NCBI GenBank assembly: GCA_033557465.1
Contig: CM066047.1
Location: 9,378,234 to 9,442,233 of the forward strand
DNA: 64,000 nt
Reading direction: 5' to 3'
From: Ichthyophis bannanicus
Taxonomy: Eukaryota; Chordata; Amphibia; Gymnophiona; Ichthyophiidae
The notes under the pieces are model-generated. The model worked only from the letters and a program-made list of their open reading frames with translations. It did not search any database and was not told where the DNA came from. Position numbers and translations under genes: made by a program. Below, one piece after another: positions 63,765 to 64,000 of this stretch (position 1 is the stretch's first letter; each line of letters starts with the position of its first letter).

Positions 63765-64000
63765 ATTCAGCAGGCCGCAGGGCCAGGGTCCTGGGGCTGA
63801 GAAGTAACCGGGTGCCCGGTACCTGCTAGCCTCGGGAGCATGAATGGGCGGCAAGAAAGGTGGAGGGAGGGTTGCGTGGCAACAGGGCGTAATTTTTGAA
63901 ATCACCCTGTGTCTCTACGTAGGGCGGTTTCATTGGTGGCCAGCCAGGTGCGCATTCAGGGAAGGGGCTGCACTGGCTTGGTTTCACCTGCCTGCCAGCC
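63765..64000. repeat. GC-rich segment with degenerate palindromic module, copy 3
   Basis: The composition changes sharply at 63765. It contains GTAACCGGGTGCCCGG (63803-63818) flanked by GCAGGGCCAGGGTCC, a degenerate form of the modules at 14806 and 28822. CpG-rich, and open at the window end. It could be the edge of another Ngaro-like element or a promoter. Confidence 0.5.

Overview
This window is intergenic or intronic DNA from a large, repeat-rich vertebrate genome. I recognise no host exon, rRNA or true tRNA gene. The mix of CR1 and L2 LINEs, DIRS-like and Ngaro-like tyrosine-recombinase retrotransposons, a gypsy element with a SCAN-like capsid, an endogenous retrovirus and many hAT-type elements fits an amphibian, perhaps a caecilian. 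That assignment is inference from repeat content, not from a host gene.

Layout. 1-11 kb: CR1 and L2 fragments, two MITE-like elements (4458-4890; 5099-6224, the second with a tandem array of hairpins) and a tRNA-derived SINE. 12-14.3 kb: a decayed DIRS-like recombinase gene split by a hAT element with an exact 8-bp target duplication. 15.7-18 kb: a SINE, a foldback element and an L2 tail. 18.5-21.3 kb: a 5'-truncated CR1 of a second lineage. 23-28.9 kb: a nearly complete Ngaro-like element on the minus strand, with intact Gag, RT/RNase H and tyrosine recombinase, and an SGNH hydrolase broken by one TGA. 29.4-33.9 kb: CR1, DIRS and L2 remnants and a small hAT MITE. 33.9-46.6 kb: a minus-strand endogenous retrovirus whose 3' LTR holds a 1.4-kb minisatellite. 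Its env start abuts a nearly complete CR1 (about 37047-41138), and its integrase is cut into three pieces by a hAT element (42115-44484) and an unclassified insert (44853-46286). 49.3-58.8 kb: a deleted DIRS element split by an LTR retrotransposon (52169-58518). 59-64 kb: DIRS, CR1 and L2 fragments and a GC-rich end.

The most unusual object is the LTR element at 52169-58518. It has two 1.52-kb LTRs about 1% apart, a 4-bp target duplication TTAC, a polypurine tract and a SCAN-like Gag. Its long open frame encodes zinc knuckle, protease and integrase but no reverse transcriptase or RNase H. The frame continues through the polypurine tract into the LTR, where the last 331 codons lie. Capsid type and the integrase-after-protease order point to the Gmr1-like branch of Ty3/gypsy. 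Missing RT suggests it needs a partner element to move.

All genes here belong to mobile elements. The nesting gives relative ages: DIRS before gypsy, retrovirus before CR1 and hAT, DIRS before hAT. Coordinates of element ends without a target duplication are approximate.
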